Positions 8,446-16,999 of a DNA stretch of 64,000 nt are shown here, piece by piece. Position numbers and translations under genes: made by a program. This DNA is from Microbacterium sp. NC79 (GTDB lineage Bacteria > Actinomycetota > Actinomycetes > Actinomycetales > Microbacteriaceae): positions 1,612,001 through 1,676,000 of the forward strand of contig NZ_JAHQYI010000001.1 of the NCBI RefSeq assembly GCF_019061125.1, read 5' to 3'. The notes below the pieces were generated by a model that was not told the DNA's origin, searched no databases, and was given only the letters and a program-made list of their open reading frames with translations. Numbering within the stretch: the stretch's first letter is position 1; each line of letters begins with the position of its first letter.

Positions 8446-9756
8446 CTACCGAACCTGCTCCCACTCCGCCGGGACACGAGCCCCCACGGCCGCCAGCGGC
8501 GCGCGTGCTTTGATAGCCACCTCAGCGACCTCATCCGCCGCCACTGAGCCCCACGTGATACCGCCGCCTGCACCCACGTATGCTTCGTCCTTGCCAACGA
8601 TGACAGTGCGGATGACCATGGCAAGATCGGCGGAACCATCGTGCGAGATCCAGCCGAAGCATCCGGAATATACGCCGCGAGCACCACGCTCAAGCCCATG
8701 CAGAATCGTCATCGCGCTGAGCTTTGGCGCCCCCGTCATCGACCCCGCAGGAAATGTCGCATCCAGCACATCGGCCATCGTGGTTCCGGAAGCAACCTGC
8801 CCAGACACGGTGCTCACCAGTTGGTGGACGGCACGGTACGACTCGACGTGCCATAGCTTGTCGACACGAATGGAACCGGGGGTGCAGATGCGGGAAAGAT
8901 CGTTGCGCATGAGATCAACAATCATGACGTTCTCGGCACGCTCTTTTTCGCTGGCCAAGAGCTCAGCCTTCAGGCGGGCATCGTCCTCCGCCGTCTGGCC
9001 ACGCGGCCGGGTTCCCTTGATCGGCTTCGTACTGACCCGCCCACCGTCGACCGTGAGAAACTGCTCAGGGCTCGCACTCACAAGCGCCGTCTCCCCCACC
9101 CTGATGTAGGCCGCATGATGCGACGGCGTTGCAGCACGCAACCGCAGAAAGACGTCAGCGGGGTCGTGCTTTCCGGAAACGGTGAATCGCGTTGTGAGGC
9201 ACAGCTGATACGCGTCACCCTGCCGAATCGCTTCACGGCACGCCTCAATATCGACGGCGTATTCGTGCGCGGTCTGGCGCGCCACCGCCGTGCGCGGAGC
9301 CGCGTCTGGGACGGGCGGAACCGTCACTGTGGCGTCGAGGCGAGCTTGCGAGTGCGCCGCGAACCTTGCGAGATCGCGTTCCGGCGCGACGCACCAGACG
9401 GCGCGCTGCGCATGGTCGAAAGCAAGAAAGGTGTCGGCGCTGATGGCCTCGCCACGGTCGGCGGTAAAGGCAGGTGCCCCCGCTCGCGCCGCGGCATTGT
9501 CGTAGCTCAGCCAGGTCACCCAGCCGCCCAGAAACGGGCCGGCCGGCCAGTTCTCGGCCTGCGCCGTGCCGACGGGAACACGCAGCGCGGAGTCAAGGTC
9601 GACCCGCTGGCCGACGCCGAGATAGCTCCAGCCAGATGTGGCATCGACGCCCGCATCGAGGAAGAAGGCAACGGCCGCGTCGCGTTCGAACGTCGCGAAC
9701 AACAGGTCTGGCGCAATCCACCCACGCAACAGCACAGCACCCTGCTTTGACGACAT
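8446..9756 (-). CDS. pabB: aminodeoxychorismate synthase component I
   Basis: This 436-residue chorismate-using enzyme makes 4-amino-4-deoxychorismate for folate synthesis. The C-terminal chorismate-binding domain has PIKGTRPRG (about residue 245), DLMRNDLSR, FPAGSMTGAPK and YSGCFGW. The lysine in PIKGT distinguishes PabB from anthranilate synthase (PIAGT), so pabB is preferred over trpE. No glutaminase domain is fused and no pabA lies nearby. The ATG at 9754-9756 has a TAGAGT hexamer 6 nt upstream, consistent with a leaderless mRNA. The gene is divergent from the DedA gene. Confidence 0.9.
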   Translation of the reverse strand: MSSKQGAVLLRGWIAPDLLFATFERDAAVAFFLDAGVDATSGWSYLGVGQRVDLDSALRVPVGTAQAENWPAGPFLGGWVTWLSYDNAAARAGAPAFTADRGEAISADTFLAFDHAQRAVWCVAPERDLARFAAHSQARLDATVTVPPVPDAAPRTAVARQTAHEYAVDIEACREAIRQGDAYQLCLTTRFTVSGKHDPADVFLRLRAATPSHHAAYIRVGETALVSASPEQFLTVDGGRVSTKPIKGTRPRGQTAEDDARLKAELLASEKERAENVMIVDLMRNDLSRICTPGSIRVDKLWHVESYRAVHQLVSTVSGQVASGTTMADVLDATFPAGSMTGAPKLSAMTILHGLERGARGVYSGCFGWISHDGSADLAMVIRTVIVGKDEAYVGAGGGITWGSVAADEVAEVAIKARAPLAAVGARVPAEWEQVR

Positions 9757-9762
9757 GCCATA

Positions 9763-9768
9763 ACTCTA
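9763..9768 (-). promoter_or_regulatory. leaderless -10 hexamer TAGAGT of pabB
   Basis: TAGAGT on the minus strand lies 6 nt from the pabB ATG. It is back-to-back with the DedA promoter hexamer 45 bp away. Confidence 0.45.
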
Positions 9769-9812
9769 CGGATTCTGGGCATCTGCCCGACGCATTGCCA
9801 GCGCCAAGGCTC

Positions 9813-9818
9813 TAGGCT
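9813..9818 (+). promoter_or_regulatory. leaderless -10 hexamer TAGGCT of the DedA gene
   Basis: TAGGCT ends 7 nt before the GTG start at 9826, so transcription should begin at or next to the start codon. Confidence 0.5.
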
Positions 9819-9825
9819 CACTCTT

Positions 9826-10563
9826 GTGAACGACATCGTCGGCGTCCTCATCGAACTCGTGCAGTCCGTCGACCCTGCCCTGCGCACCTCGCTCGCTGGC
9901 CTCGCCATCATGCTCGAAACGAGCGTACTGATTGGGCTCGTTGTTCCCGGCGACACGATCGTCATCACCGCGGCGATGGGCGTGCGTGGCCCCCTCGACG
10001 GCGTGATTCTCGCGGTCGTCGTCGTGATCGGGGCGCTCCTCGGAGAATCGATTGGATTTTGGCTGGGCCGCTGGCTCGGACCAAAGATCCGCACCACATG
10101 GCTCGGTCGCAAGATCGGGGAAAAGAACTGGGTTCGCGCCGAACGCTACCTGCAGCGCCGTGGCGGCCCCGCCATCTTCATCTCGCGCTTTCTTCCGGTG
10201 CTGCACTCTCTGGTTCCGGTGACCGTCGGAATGAGCACTTTCTCCTACCGCCGGTTCATCGCATGGACTCTTCCCGCGTGCGTGCTCTGGGCGGGCCTCT
10301 ACGTGACCGTGGCCGCCGGTGCCGCGCAAACCTACCAGCAGCTCAGCTCACGTCTGCACTGGGCGGGTTACCTCTTTGTCGGCATCATTGCGGTGTTTGC
10401 CATCGCCGTATTCGTCGCGAAGAAGATTCTGCAGCGCCGCGAAAGCCGCCACATTGGTGATGGCGACGACGAGCTGCCAGCCATCGAGCATGTCGATCTC
10501 TTCGGTGACGGCGACGATGACGCGCCGCCTGCACCCACCGCACCGAGAGACATGAAAGACTAA
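9826..10563 (+). CDS. DedA-family membrane protein
   Basis: This 245-residue polytopic protein belongs to the DedA/SNARE-associated family, whose members act as lipid-carrier flippases in envelope biogenesis. Typical family segments are an early acidic residue and PGD (LETSVLIGLVVPGDTIVITA), GESIGFWLGRWLG, and ISRFLPVLHSLVPVTVG followed by further membrane helices. About four to five hydrophobic segments are visible. The last ~45 residues are a soluble acidic tail (DGDDELPAIEHVDLFGDGDD). The GTG start at 9826 is supported by the -10 hexamer 7 nt upstream. The DUF2183 gene begins 6 nt downstream, so the two probably form an operon. The substrate is unknown. Confidence 0.88.
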   Translation: MNDIVGVLIELVQSVDPALRTSLAGLAIMLETSVLIGLVVPGDTIVITAAMGVRGPLDGVILAVVVVIGALLGESIGFWLGRWLGPKIRTTWLGRKIGEKNWVRAERYLQRRGGPAIFISRFLPVLHSLVPVTVGMSTFSYRRFIAWTLPACVLWAGLYVTVAAGAAQTYQQLSSRLHWAGYLFVGIIAVFAIAVFVAKKILQRRESRHIGDGDDELPAIEHVDLFGDGDDDAPPAPTAPRDMKD

Positions 10564-10568
10564 CAGGG

Positions 10569-11591
10569 ATGTTCTCTCAGTCCTCCGAACACCCGAAGAT
10601 CAACTGGTTTGCGCGCTTGGAACGCCGCTATCACGCGTGGCGTGAGCGTCGCGCCCGAAAGCGCGGCAAGGCGCCGACGATCGTGCCGTTTCCTGGTTAC
10701 GGCAGCGAAGAGTGGGTGCGCGTTTTGGGACGCGTGCTCATTGTGCACCCGCGCCGCAAGACGCCAGAAGGTGAACCGGAGAGCGTGCGCGGTTGGCGCA
10801 GCTTCATGGGTATTCCGGTGAGCTTCTCTCTCGTCACCGTCACCGTGGGTGATGAGTCTCATGAGATCGCGGCCGATAGCGGCGGTGTGATTGATTTCGT
10901 CGTTCCGGCGACGCTCCCGCCTGGCTGGCAAAAGATCACGATGTCGGTTGAAGGAGAGCCGCCCGTTGAGGCGCACGTGCTCATCGTGGCCAACGACGCC
11001 CGGTTCGGCATTGTCAGCGACGTGGATGACACGGTCATGGTCACGGCGCTCCCGCGCCCCCTCGTCGCGGCATGGAACTCGTTTGTCATCGACGAGCACG
11101 CACGCTTGCCCGTTCCCGGCATGGCCGTGCTGCTGGAGCGACTCGTGCGCGAGAACCCCGGTTCTCCGATGATCTACCTTTCCACGGGTGCATGGAATAT
11201 CGCGCCCACGCTCTCCCGGTTCTTGCGCCGCCACCTCTTTCCCCGTGGCGCCATGCTGCTGACAGACTGGGGCCCAACGCACGACCGCTTCTTCCGCTCT
11301 GGCCGCGAACACAAAGAACGTAATCTGCGTCGCCTGGCCGAAGAGTTCCCGAACATCCGGTGGCTACTCATCGGTGATGATGGCCAGCATGATGATTCCA
11401 TCTACACCGAGTTCGCGAAGGAATACCCGCAGAATGTTGCGGCCGTCGCTATCCGCCGGCTCTCGCCAGCAGAGGCCGTTCTCGCCGGTGGACGCACGCT
11501 CGTCAACGACCATTCAGACTCCCCCTGGGTGACAGCGCCCGATGGTGCCGGTCTTCTCGACAGCCTCCGCGACAAGGGAATCGTTCGCTAA
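10569..11591 (+). CDS. DUF2183 / APP1-like phosphatase domain protein
   Basis: This 340-residue protein matches the DUF2183 family, related to the catalytic domain of yeast Pah-type phosphatidate phosphatase APP1. The HAD-like motif I is SDVDDTV (residues ~148-154). Motif II is the Ser in MIYLSTGAWNIAP, and the region LIGDDGQHDDSIYTEFAKEY supplies the acidic motif IV. The fold would hydrolyse a phosphomonoester, plausibly a lipid phosphate, but bacterial substrates are not established. The N-terminal ~140 residues contain a beta-rich domain preceding the catalytic core. It lies 5 bp after the DedA gene, which fits a membrane-lipid role (inference). Confidence 0.82.
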   Translation: MFSQSSEHPKINWFARLERRYHAWRERRARKRGKAPTIVPFPGYGSEEWVRVLGRVLIVHPRRKTPEGEPESVRGWRSFMGIPVSFSLVTVTVGDESHEIAADSGGVIDFVVPATLPPGWQKITMSVEGEPPVEAHVLIVANDARFGIVSDVDDTVMVTALPRPLVAAWNSFVIDEHARLPVPGMAVLLERLVRENPGSPMIYLSTGAWNIAPTLSRFLRRHLFPRGAMLLTDWGPTHDRFFRSGREHKERNLRRLAEEFPNIRWLLIGDDGQHDDSIYTEFAKEYPQNVAAVAIRRLSPAEAVLAGGRTLVNDHSDSPWVTAPDGAGLLDSLRDKGIVR

Positions 11592-11629
11592 ATCCTTCGT
11601 CAGGGCCGCGCAATGTCGGTGCACGCGCG

Positions 11630-11635
11630 TAGGCT
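11630..11635 (+). promoter_or_regulatory. leaderless -10 hexamer TAGGCT of the SRAP gene
   Basis: TAGGCT ends 6 nt before the ATG at 11642. I see no SOS (LexA) box around it. Confidence 0.5.
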
Positions 11636-11641
11636 GACGGC

Positions 11642-12355
11642 ATGTGCGGACGATTTGTCGTAGCGAATGTTGGGTCTGAGCTCGTTGGCGTCCTTCGCGT
11701 CGATCTTGAGTCAAATGATCTCCCCGCGCCCTCGTATAACGTGGCGCCGACCGATCGCGTTGCCATCGTGCTGGACTCCGTAAAAACGGAACCACCGACG
11801 CGGCGATTGGAACCAGCACGGTGGGGGCTGGTGCCCAGTTGGGCAAAGGATCCATCGGTGGGCCCGCGCGCCATCAATGCGCGCTCAGAAGAGCTGGAAG
11901 ATAAGCCGACGTTTCGCGGCGCATTCGAGAATCGCCGCGCCATTATTCCGGTGACGGGATACTACGAGTGGCACACGACAGCGGAGGGCAAACAGCCGTA
12001 CTTCATTCGGCCAGCAGATGAGTCTCCGCTGTTCTTCGCCGGCTTGTACGAGTGGTGGAAGAATCCGGCAGCGGCTGGAGACGATCCGAATCGCTGGATG
12101 CTGAGTTTCTCAATTCTCACGCGCTCGGCGACGGGCAATCTGGCGAGCATCCATGACCGCATGCCGGTCTTTGTTGACGAAGACTATGCCGATGCGTGGC
12201 TCGACCCGACCGTTGAGTATCCGCGCGACATTTTGGATGCGGCGTCAGACGCGGCCGAAGGCATGGAGACAACGCTCGAGGCCTATGCCGTGGACCGCGC
12301 GGTCGGCAACGTGCGCAACAACTCCCCCGCGCTCATCGAACCGCTCGCCGAATAG
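11642..12355 (+). CDS. SRAP/YedK (HMCES-like) abasic-site crosslinking protein
   Basis: This 237-residue member of the SOS response-associated peptidase family forms a covalent thiazolidine link with abasic sites in single-stranded DNA. The essential Cys2 is present (MCGRF). The other conserved elements are AINARSE, the Glu of VTGYYEWH, and the His of SIHDRMPVF. The start must be this ATG so that Cys2 becomes the N-terminus after Met removal, and the -10 hexamer 6 nt upstream agrees. It converges on a GNAT gene 17 bp downstream. The function is well supported by family knowledge; regulation by DNA damage is not evident from the upstream sequence. Confidence 0.93.
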   Translation: MCGRFVVANVGSELVGVLRVDLESNDLPAPSYNVAPTDRVAIVLDSVKTEPPTRRLEPARWGLVPSWAKDPSVGPRAINARSEELEDKPTFRGAFENRRAIIPVTGYYEWHTTAEGKQPYFIRPADESPLFFAGLYEWWKNPAAAGDDPNRWMLSFSILTRSATGNLASIHDRMPVFVDEDYADAWLDPTVEYPRDILDAASDAAEGMETTLEAYAVDRAVGNVRNNSPALIEPLAE

Positions 12356-12372
12356 CGACGACCGACACCGGG

Positions 12373-12921
12373 TTAGAGTGCGCGCTCGTAGCGGCGCTCG
12401 CGAAGCATTTCTCCGTGAAAGTCGTCAAGCTTGGTGGCGCCGCTGTCGTGCCACCCGTTTCGCTCGTAGAAGCCGATGGCTCGTCCGTTGCCGTCAAGCA
12501 CCCAGAGAAACGCTGACGTGAACCCCGCTTCACTCAGAGCATTCGTCGCGGTGCTCATCAGGCGAAAGCCGGCTCCCGTACCCCACGCCGCTGGGTCTGC
12601 ATAAATCCCCGCGACTTCTCCATGGTTCCGGAGCTCTTCATCGCGGCCTGGACCGAACGAGCACCAACCGAGGAGACCCCCGTCAGATTCGGCGACGATG
12701 GTCTTCAATGACGGGCCCGTTTCGCCCTCTGTGGGGAGCCCGTCGATCGATGCACGAATAATGCGACCCCACGCACGCTCACGCTGCGCGACGTCGAGGC
12801 CATCCAGAATGTGCTGCGGGATCAGTCCGCGGTAGGCGCCGCGCCAGCTCGCCACGTGAATCTCAGCGATCGCTCGTGCGTCCTCCGGCTGGGCCGGTCG
12901 AATACTCATCTCGCTCACCAT
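12373..12921 (-). CDS. GNAT-family N-acetyltransferase
   Basis: This 182-residue acetyl-CoA-dependent acetyltransferase begins SIRPAQPEDARAIAEIHVASW, a common GNAT N-terminus. Motif A is AGIYADPAAWGTGAGFRLM, where the acyl-CoA pyrophosphate loop is Gly-poor but recognisable, followed by FLWVLDGNGRAIGFYERNGWH, the typical C-terminal strand-helix. The substrate cannot be told. The first ATG (12919-12921) is chosen because a TACGCT hexamer sits 6 nt upstream. A second ATG four codons in also exists. Confidence 0.85.
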   Translation of the reverse strand: MVSEMSIRPAQPEDARAIAEIHVASWRGAYRGLIPQHILDGLDVAQRERAWGRIIRASIDGLPTEGETGPSLKTIVAESDGGLLGWCSFGPGRDEELRNHGEVAGIYADPAAWGTGAGFRLMSTATNALSEAGFTSAFLWVLDGNGRAIGFYERNGWHDSGATKLDDFHGEMLRERRYERAL

Positions 12922-12927
12922 CGCGCC

Positions 12928-12933
12928 AGCGTA
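12928..12933 (-). promoter_or_regulatory. leaderless -10 hexamer TACGCT of the GNAT gene
   Basis: TACGCT on the minus strand lies 6 nt from the first ATG, which favours that start codon over the internal ATG. Confidence 0.4.
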
Positions 12934-13012
12934 CCCAGCCCCTCATCCGCGCGTCAATCACCCCGCGCCCACCACGCCCCAGCCCACCCCGCCCCCACCC
13001 TTTACCCGCGAA

Positions 13013-13071
13013 ACACAATTTGGTCGGCGAGACATCACCGGGGAACATGTTTCTCGCCGACCAAATTGTGT
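13013..13071. repeat. perfect 20-bp inverted repeat, 19-nt loop
   Basis: The left arm is 13013-13032 and the right arm 13052-13071. The arms (core CAATTTGGTCGGCGAGA) are perfect complements around a 19-nt centre. There is no T tract and the element is 100 bp from the ctaF terminator, so it does not look like a simple terminator. The AT-rich outer ends differ from the surrounding C-rich spacer. It may be a small mobile or REP-like element or a protein-binding site. Confidence 0.9.
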
Positions 13072-13125
13072 CTCGACGTGAAGAGCGCGGGCACGACGTC
13101 GCGGCGCAGCAGTGCCGGGGAAAAC

Positions 13126-13160
13126 AAAACGGGCCGCTCCCGGAGGAACGGCCCGTTTTT
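13126..13160 (-). terminator. terminator of the cta operon
   Basis: The stem AAAACGGGCCG pairs with CGGCCCGTTTT around CTCCCGGAGGAA, 10 nt after the ctaF stop on the minus strand, with a T-rich tail in both directions. Confidence 0.88.
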
Positions 13161-13170
13161 GACTGATTGA

Positions 13171-13605
13171 TCAGCGTGCGAAGTATCCGCGGTAGTACTC
13201 GTAGACCCAGCCCACGATGGCGATTGCGAAGACCGCAATACCGATCGGGAGGAGGAAGTGTCCGACGGCCATACCAACAAGGAAGATCGCTGCCGACGAG
13301 GCGAGCACGAGCGGCCACCACGACCACGGTGCAAACTCACCGATCTCGGGGTCGCCGTCGTCGATGTCGCTCGTCAGAATGTCTTCCGGGAGCTCGCCGC
13401 CCTGGTGCTTGTACACACGGGACAGATAGACACCAACCATTGCGCCCATCGCCGCGCTGAAGAACAGCGTGGTCGAACCGACCCACTCAATCTGGTTGAC
13501 GAGTGGCAGACCGGGGTGAGCCAGGATGTTCCACGCGGTGTACATGACACCGACGATGGCGAAGAAGATCGCGATGATCCACCAAAGAACGATATTGCTC
13601 TTCAC
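13171..13605 (-). CDS. ctaF: cytochrome c oxidase subunit 4 (actinobacterial)
   Basis: This 144-residue integral membrane protein is the small fourth subunit of the actinobacterial aa3-type oxidase. It shows two hydrophobic helices near the N-terminus (IVLWWIIAIFFAIVGVMYTA and TTLFFSAAMGAMVGVYL), an acidic loop (LTSDIDDGDPEIGEF), then two more near the C-terminus. The GTG at 13603-13605 lies 1 nt after the ctaD stop and is chosen over an in-frame extension into ctaD. Together with ctaC and ctaD it forms a single operon closed by a strong terminator. Confidence 0.9.
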   Translation of the reverse strand: MKSNIVLWWIIAIFFAIVGVMYTAWNILAHPGLPLVNQIEWVGSTTLFFSAAMGAMVGVYLSRVYKHQGGELPEDILTSDIDDGDPEIGEFAPWSWWPLVLASSAAIFLVGMAVGHFLLPIGIAVFAIAIVGWVYEYYRGYFAR

Positions 13606-13606
13606 G

Positions 13607-15301
13607 TTACTTGGCCTCTCCACGCGTCTCGGTGAGGACAGCGCCAGCCGGTGCTGCCTCAGGGTGGTTCAGGTCGAATGCCGGACGCTCCGAACGGATA
13701 CGCGGAATCGACGTGAAGTTGTGGCGCGGCGGCGGGCAGCTCGTAGCCCACTCCAGCGATCCACCGTAACCCCACGGGTCGTTGACCGTGACCTTCGGTG
13801 CCGTGCGCTGCGTGATCCAGACGTTCAGGAAGAACGGAATCATCGAAGCACCCAGGATGATCGCACCAACGGTCGAGAGCTGGTTACCCCAGGTCCATCC
13901 GTCAGCTTCTGCGAAGTCAGCGTAACGACGCGGCATGCCGTCGACACCCAGCCAGTGCTGGACGAGGAAGGTCATGTGGAAGCCGATGAACAGCATCCAG
14001 AAGTGTACGTAGCCGAGACGCTCGTTGAGCATCTTGCCCGTCCACTTCGGCCACCAGAAGTAGAAGCCGGCGAACATCGCGAACACAACGGTTCCGAAGA
14101 CCACGTAGTGGAAGTGAGCAACGACGAAGTACGAGTCACTGATGTGGAAGTCAAGCGGCGGCGAAGCCAGGATGACACCGGTCAGACCACCGAACACGAA
14201 CGACACCAGGAAGCCGAGCGCGAAGACCATCGGAGTCTCGAAGGTCACCGACCCTCGCCACATGGTTCCGATCCAGTTGAAGATCTTCACACCCGTCGGA
14301 ACGGCGATGAGCATCGTCATCAGCGCGAAGAACGGCAGCAGGACGGCACCGGTCACGTACATGTGGTGAGCCCACACAGCAACCGACAGCGTTGCAATAG
14401 CGATCGTCGCGTACACCAGCGTCTTGTAACCGAAGATCGGCTTGCGGCTGAAGACCGGGAAGATCTCCGACACGATACCGAAGAACGGCAGGGCGATGAT
14501 GTACACCTCGGGGTGACCGAAGAACCAGAACAGGTGCTGCCAGAGCAGAACGCCACCGTTGGCCGGGTCGTAGATGTGCGAGCCGAGGATACGGTCAGAT
14601 GCTGCTGCGAACATCGCCGCTGCCAGTACCGGGAAGGCCATCAGGATCAGGAGGCTGGTGACCAGCGTGTTCCACGCGAAGATCGGCATACGCCACATGG
14701 TCATACCCGGTGCGCGCATTGTGATGATCGTGGTGATGAAGTTCACGGCACCGAGGATGGTACCGAAACCACTCATACCCAGACCGACCATCCAGAGGTT
14801 ACCTCCGGCGCCAGGTGAGAACGATGCGTTTGCGAGCGGTTGATAAGCGAACCAACCGAACGAAGCAGCACCCGACGGGGTGAGGTAGCCGGCGATAGCG
14901 ATGAGCGAGCCGAACAGGAACAGCCAGAGTGCGAAGGCGTTCAGACGCGGGAATGCCACGTCAGGAGCACCGAGCTGCAGCGGCAGGATCGCGTTAGCGA
15001 AACCAGCGAACAGCGGCGTTGCGAACATGAGCAACATGATCGTGCCGTGCATCGTAAACAGCTGGTTGTACTGTTCCTTCGTCGGCACAATCTGCATGCC
15101 GGGAGCGAAGAGCTCAGCGCGGATGATGAGAGCCATCACACCACCGAGCAGGAAGAACAGTACGGAGGCGATGAGGTACATGTACCCGATCGTCTTGTGG
15201 TCAGTGGACGTGATCCACTTCACCAGGACGTTGCCCTTTTGCTCAACTCGCGAGGAGCTCAGCAGAGCAGCCTGGCGCGGAGGCAGAACCGACGTAGCCA
15301 T
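13607..15301 (-). CDS. ctaD: cytochrome c oxidase subunit I
   Basis: This 564-residue haem-copper oxidase catalytic subunit reduces oxygen at the haem a3-CuB centre and pumps protons. Visible landmarks are [13 protein letters not shown] (CuB His and the cross-linked Tyr), WAHHMYVTG (two CuB His), and [15 protein letters not shown] (haem a and a3 ligands). Early TMHGTIMLL carries another haem ligand. About twelve transmembrane helices are evident. The ATG overlaps the ctaC stop by one base (TAATG), so translation is probably coupled. Subunit III and the bc1 genes are not in this window. Confidence 0.98.
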   Translation of the reverse strand: MATSVLPPRQAALLSSSRVEQKGNVLVKWITSTDHKTIGYMYLIASVLFFLLGGVMALIIRAELFAPGMQIVPTKEQYNQLFTMHGTIMLLMFATPLFAGFANAILPLQLGAPDVAFPRLNAFALWLFLFGSLIAIAGYLTPSGAASFGWFAYQPLANASFSPGAGGNLWMVGLGMSGFGTILGAVNFITTIITMRAPGMTMWRMPIFAWNTLVTSLLILMAFPVLAAAMFAAASDRILGSHIYDPANGGVLLWQHLFWFFGHPEVYIIALPFFGIVSEIFPVFSRKPIFGYKTLVYATIAIATLSVAVWAHHMYVTGAVLLPFFALMTMLIAVPTGVKIFNWIGTMWRGSVTFETPMVFALGFLVSFVFGGLTGVILASPPLDFHISDSYFVVAHFHYVVFGTVVFAMFAGFYFWWPKWTGKMLNERLGYVHFWMLFIGFHMTFLVQHWLGVDGMPRRYADFAEADGWTWGNQLSTVGAIILGASMIPFFLNVWITQRTAPKVTVNDPWGYGGSLEWATSCPPPRHNFTSIPRIRSERPAFDLNHPEAAPAGAVLTETRGEAK

Positions 15302-16203
15302 TAGTGGGATTCCTCTTCCTTAGCAGCAGGGGCACCTACACCAGGCAGGTTCTGCAGGCGGTCGTACTCGTCCTGGATCGGACCAGTCTGACCGAGAGCC
15401 TCAAGCGATGCGAGGTACTCGTCGTACTCGGCTTCGCTGACGACCTCGACGTTGAACAGCATCATCGAGTGGTACTCGCCACAAAGTTCGGCACACTTAC
15501 CGGCATACTTACCCTCACGCGTCGGCGTGAACGACCAGTAGTTGTCGTGACCGATGTACATGTCCTTCTTGTACAAGAAGTCAATAATCCAGAACGAGTG
15601 GATGACATCGCGCGATTCGAGCTGGAGCTTGACCGTCTTGTTGACGGGCAGCACGAGCGTCGGCAGTTCGCTTTCAACGCGGTTGCCGTTCTCGTCAGCT
15701 TCGACCTGAACACCCATGGTCCAGACGCTGTCGGAACCATCGGCTTCGGTACCGAGGTACTCAAAGTCCCAGGCCCACTGCTTACCGGTCGCGATGATCG
15801 AGACATCCGGGTCTTCGTACTGCGTCTCAAGCGCAGCCTGGTCACGCGCGGTGAACGTGAAGAAGCCCGCAACGAGAATCAGCGGCACAACCGTGTAGAA
15901 GATTTCGATGGGCATGTTGTACCGCATCTGCACCGGAAGGCCGGTCTGGCCTTTACGGCGGCGGTACGCAATACCTGCCCAGAGCATGAGGCCCCAGGTG
16001 ATGACACCGACAATAAGGAGAACGATCCAGGAGTTAACCCAGAGCGCTCCCACCATGTCGGTGTGGTTAGTGGCGGGCACTCCGTCCTCGGTAAAACCAG
16101 GGAGGAATCCGTGTTGTTCTTGCGGCGTGCAGCCTGCAAGGGCAACAGCGGTTGCCGCACCGACAGGCACTGCGGCCCAGCGGAGGTGACGTTTGGACGA
16201 CAC
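15301..16203 (-). CDS. ctaC: cytochrome c oxidase subunit II (lipoprotein)
   Basis: This 300-residue subunit accepts electrons at the CuA centre. The signal peptide ends in a lipobox (VALAGC, Cys ~25), so the mature protein is probably lipid-anchored. Two transmembrane helices follow ([19 protein letters not shown] and [17 protein letters not shown]). The CuA ligands lie in [14 protein letters not shown] (Cys ~236 and ~240), with DVIHSFWI upstream supplying the first His. The start is a GTG at 16201-16203 preceded by GGAAAGG. A TAGACT hexamer at 16239-16244 (minus) is a possible -10 for the operon. Confidence 0.96.
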   Translation of the reverse strand: MSSKRHLRWAAVPVGAATAVALAGCTPQEQHGFLPGFTEDGVPATNHTDMVGALWVNSWIVLLIVGVITWGLMLWAGIAYRRRKGQTGLPVQMRYNMPIEIFYTVVPLILVAGFFTFTARDQAALETQYEDPDVSIIATGKQWAWDFEYLGTEADGSDSVWTMGVQVEADENGNRVESELPTLVLPVNKTVKLQLESRDVIHSFWIIDFLYKKDMYIGHDNYWSFTPTREGKYAGKCAELCGEYHSMMLFNVEVVSEAEYDEYLASLEALGQTGPIQDEYDRLQNLPGVGAPAAKEEESH

Positions 16204-16556
16204 GATGCACCTTTCCGATAGCTAATCAGTCAACTCTCAGTCTAGAGCAACCTCCCACTGGTTTCTGGCCAAAGCCACAGTTTCGCTCGGTTTTTCCGAC
16301 GCGGCGTCGAGTTCTGCCAGATCGGCACGTGATTTCGCATTCTGGTTCGGTTCAACACACCCACCCAGACAAGCCCGCCGATACGGTATTTCGTGCGCGA
16401 TTCGTCTGATTCTGTACGAAATTCGCGAGGCAATCGCCGACGCTACGCAAGTTTTGCGGTCGTCGCGCGGCGCGGGCGAGCCCGCCACTGGGGCACCTCC
16501 TCCCCCACAACAAAAAACGGCGCCAGCCGAAGCTGACGCCGTTTTTTACGAAAGGT
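16204..16556. other. 353-bp spacer between erpA and ctaC
   Basis: This spacer contains the likely cta operon promoter (TAGACT at 16239-16244, minus strand), the erpA terminator at its left end, and no convincing ORF. A palindrome-like stretch around 16384-16425 (TATTTCGTGCG and TACGAAATTCGCG) resembles fragments of the repeat at 1154-1190. Confidence 0.5.
16512..16547 (-). terminator. terminator of erpA
   Basis: The stem AAAAAACGGCG/CGCCGTTTTTT with inner CAGC pairs stands 10 nt after the erpA stop. It has A/T tracts on both sides, so it may work in both directions. Confidence 0.9.
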
Positions 16557-16904
16557 TTAGTGGAAGCTGTCGCCACAAGCGCACGAGCCGCCAGCGTTGG
16601 GGTTGTCAATGGTGAACCCCTGCTCGCTGATCGTGTCTTTAAAGTCGATCGCTGCGCCATCGAGGTACGGAACCGACATGTTGTCAACGATGACCTCAAC
16701 ACCATCGAAGTCAACCGTCTCGTCGCCTTCGAGGTAGCGCTCGTCGAAGTAGAGCTGGTAAATCAGGCCCGAGCAACCACCGGGCTGCACGGCAACGCGC
16801 AGACGCAGGTCATCGCGACCCTCCTGCTCCAGCAAGCTCTTGACCTTCGCGGCAGCCGCATCGGTCAGCGAAACACCGTGGGCGTTTGCAATGGTGTCCG
16901 TCAT
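16557..16904 (-). CDS. erpA: iron-sulfur cluster insertion protein (HesB/IscA/ErpA family)
   Basis: This 115-residue A-type carrier passes Fe-S clusters to apo-proteins. The three conserved cysteines are present: Cys44 in PGGCSGL, and Cys108 and Cys110 in GGSCACGDSFH. The body LTDAAAAKVKSLLEQEG begins the HesB fold. The start ATG has GGAGAG upstream. It stands alone between two terminators, so it is monocistronic. A role in maturing respiratory Fe-S proteins fits its position near the oxidase genes but is only inference. Confidence 0.94.
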   Translation of the reverse strand: MTDTIANAHGVSLTDAAAAKVKSLLEQEGRDDLRLRVAVQPGGCSGLIYQLYFDERYLEGDETVDFDGVEVIVDNMSVPYLDGAAIDFKDTISEQGFTIDNPNAGGSCACGDSFH

Positions 16905-16961
16905 GACTCTCCTCTATTCGTGACAACCAGGTCACTATCCATTGTACGGCGAGCGGAACCA

Positions 16962-16994
16962 CGGGGGTGCGTCTCGAAAAAATCCGCACCCCCG
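16962..16994 (-). terminator. terminator of the M20 dipeptidase gene
   Basis: CGGGGGTGCG pairs with CGCACCCCCG around a 13-nt loop that contains an A tract, 5 nt after the dipeptidase stop. Confidence 0.8.
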
Positions 16995-16999
16995 AGGGT

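Noticed and set aside
13526..14818. 430-codon plus-strand open frame
   Set aside because: It is antisense to ctaD and ctaF. The His/Glu/Asp-rich composition is an artefact of reading a membrane protein gene backwards.
16240..16488. Short minus-strand frames in the erpA-ctaC spacer
   Set aside because: There is no ribosome-binding site or family resemblance. The region looks like a promoter and degenerate palindromes.
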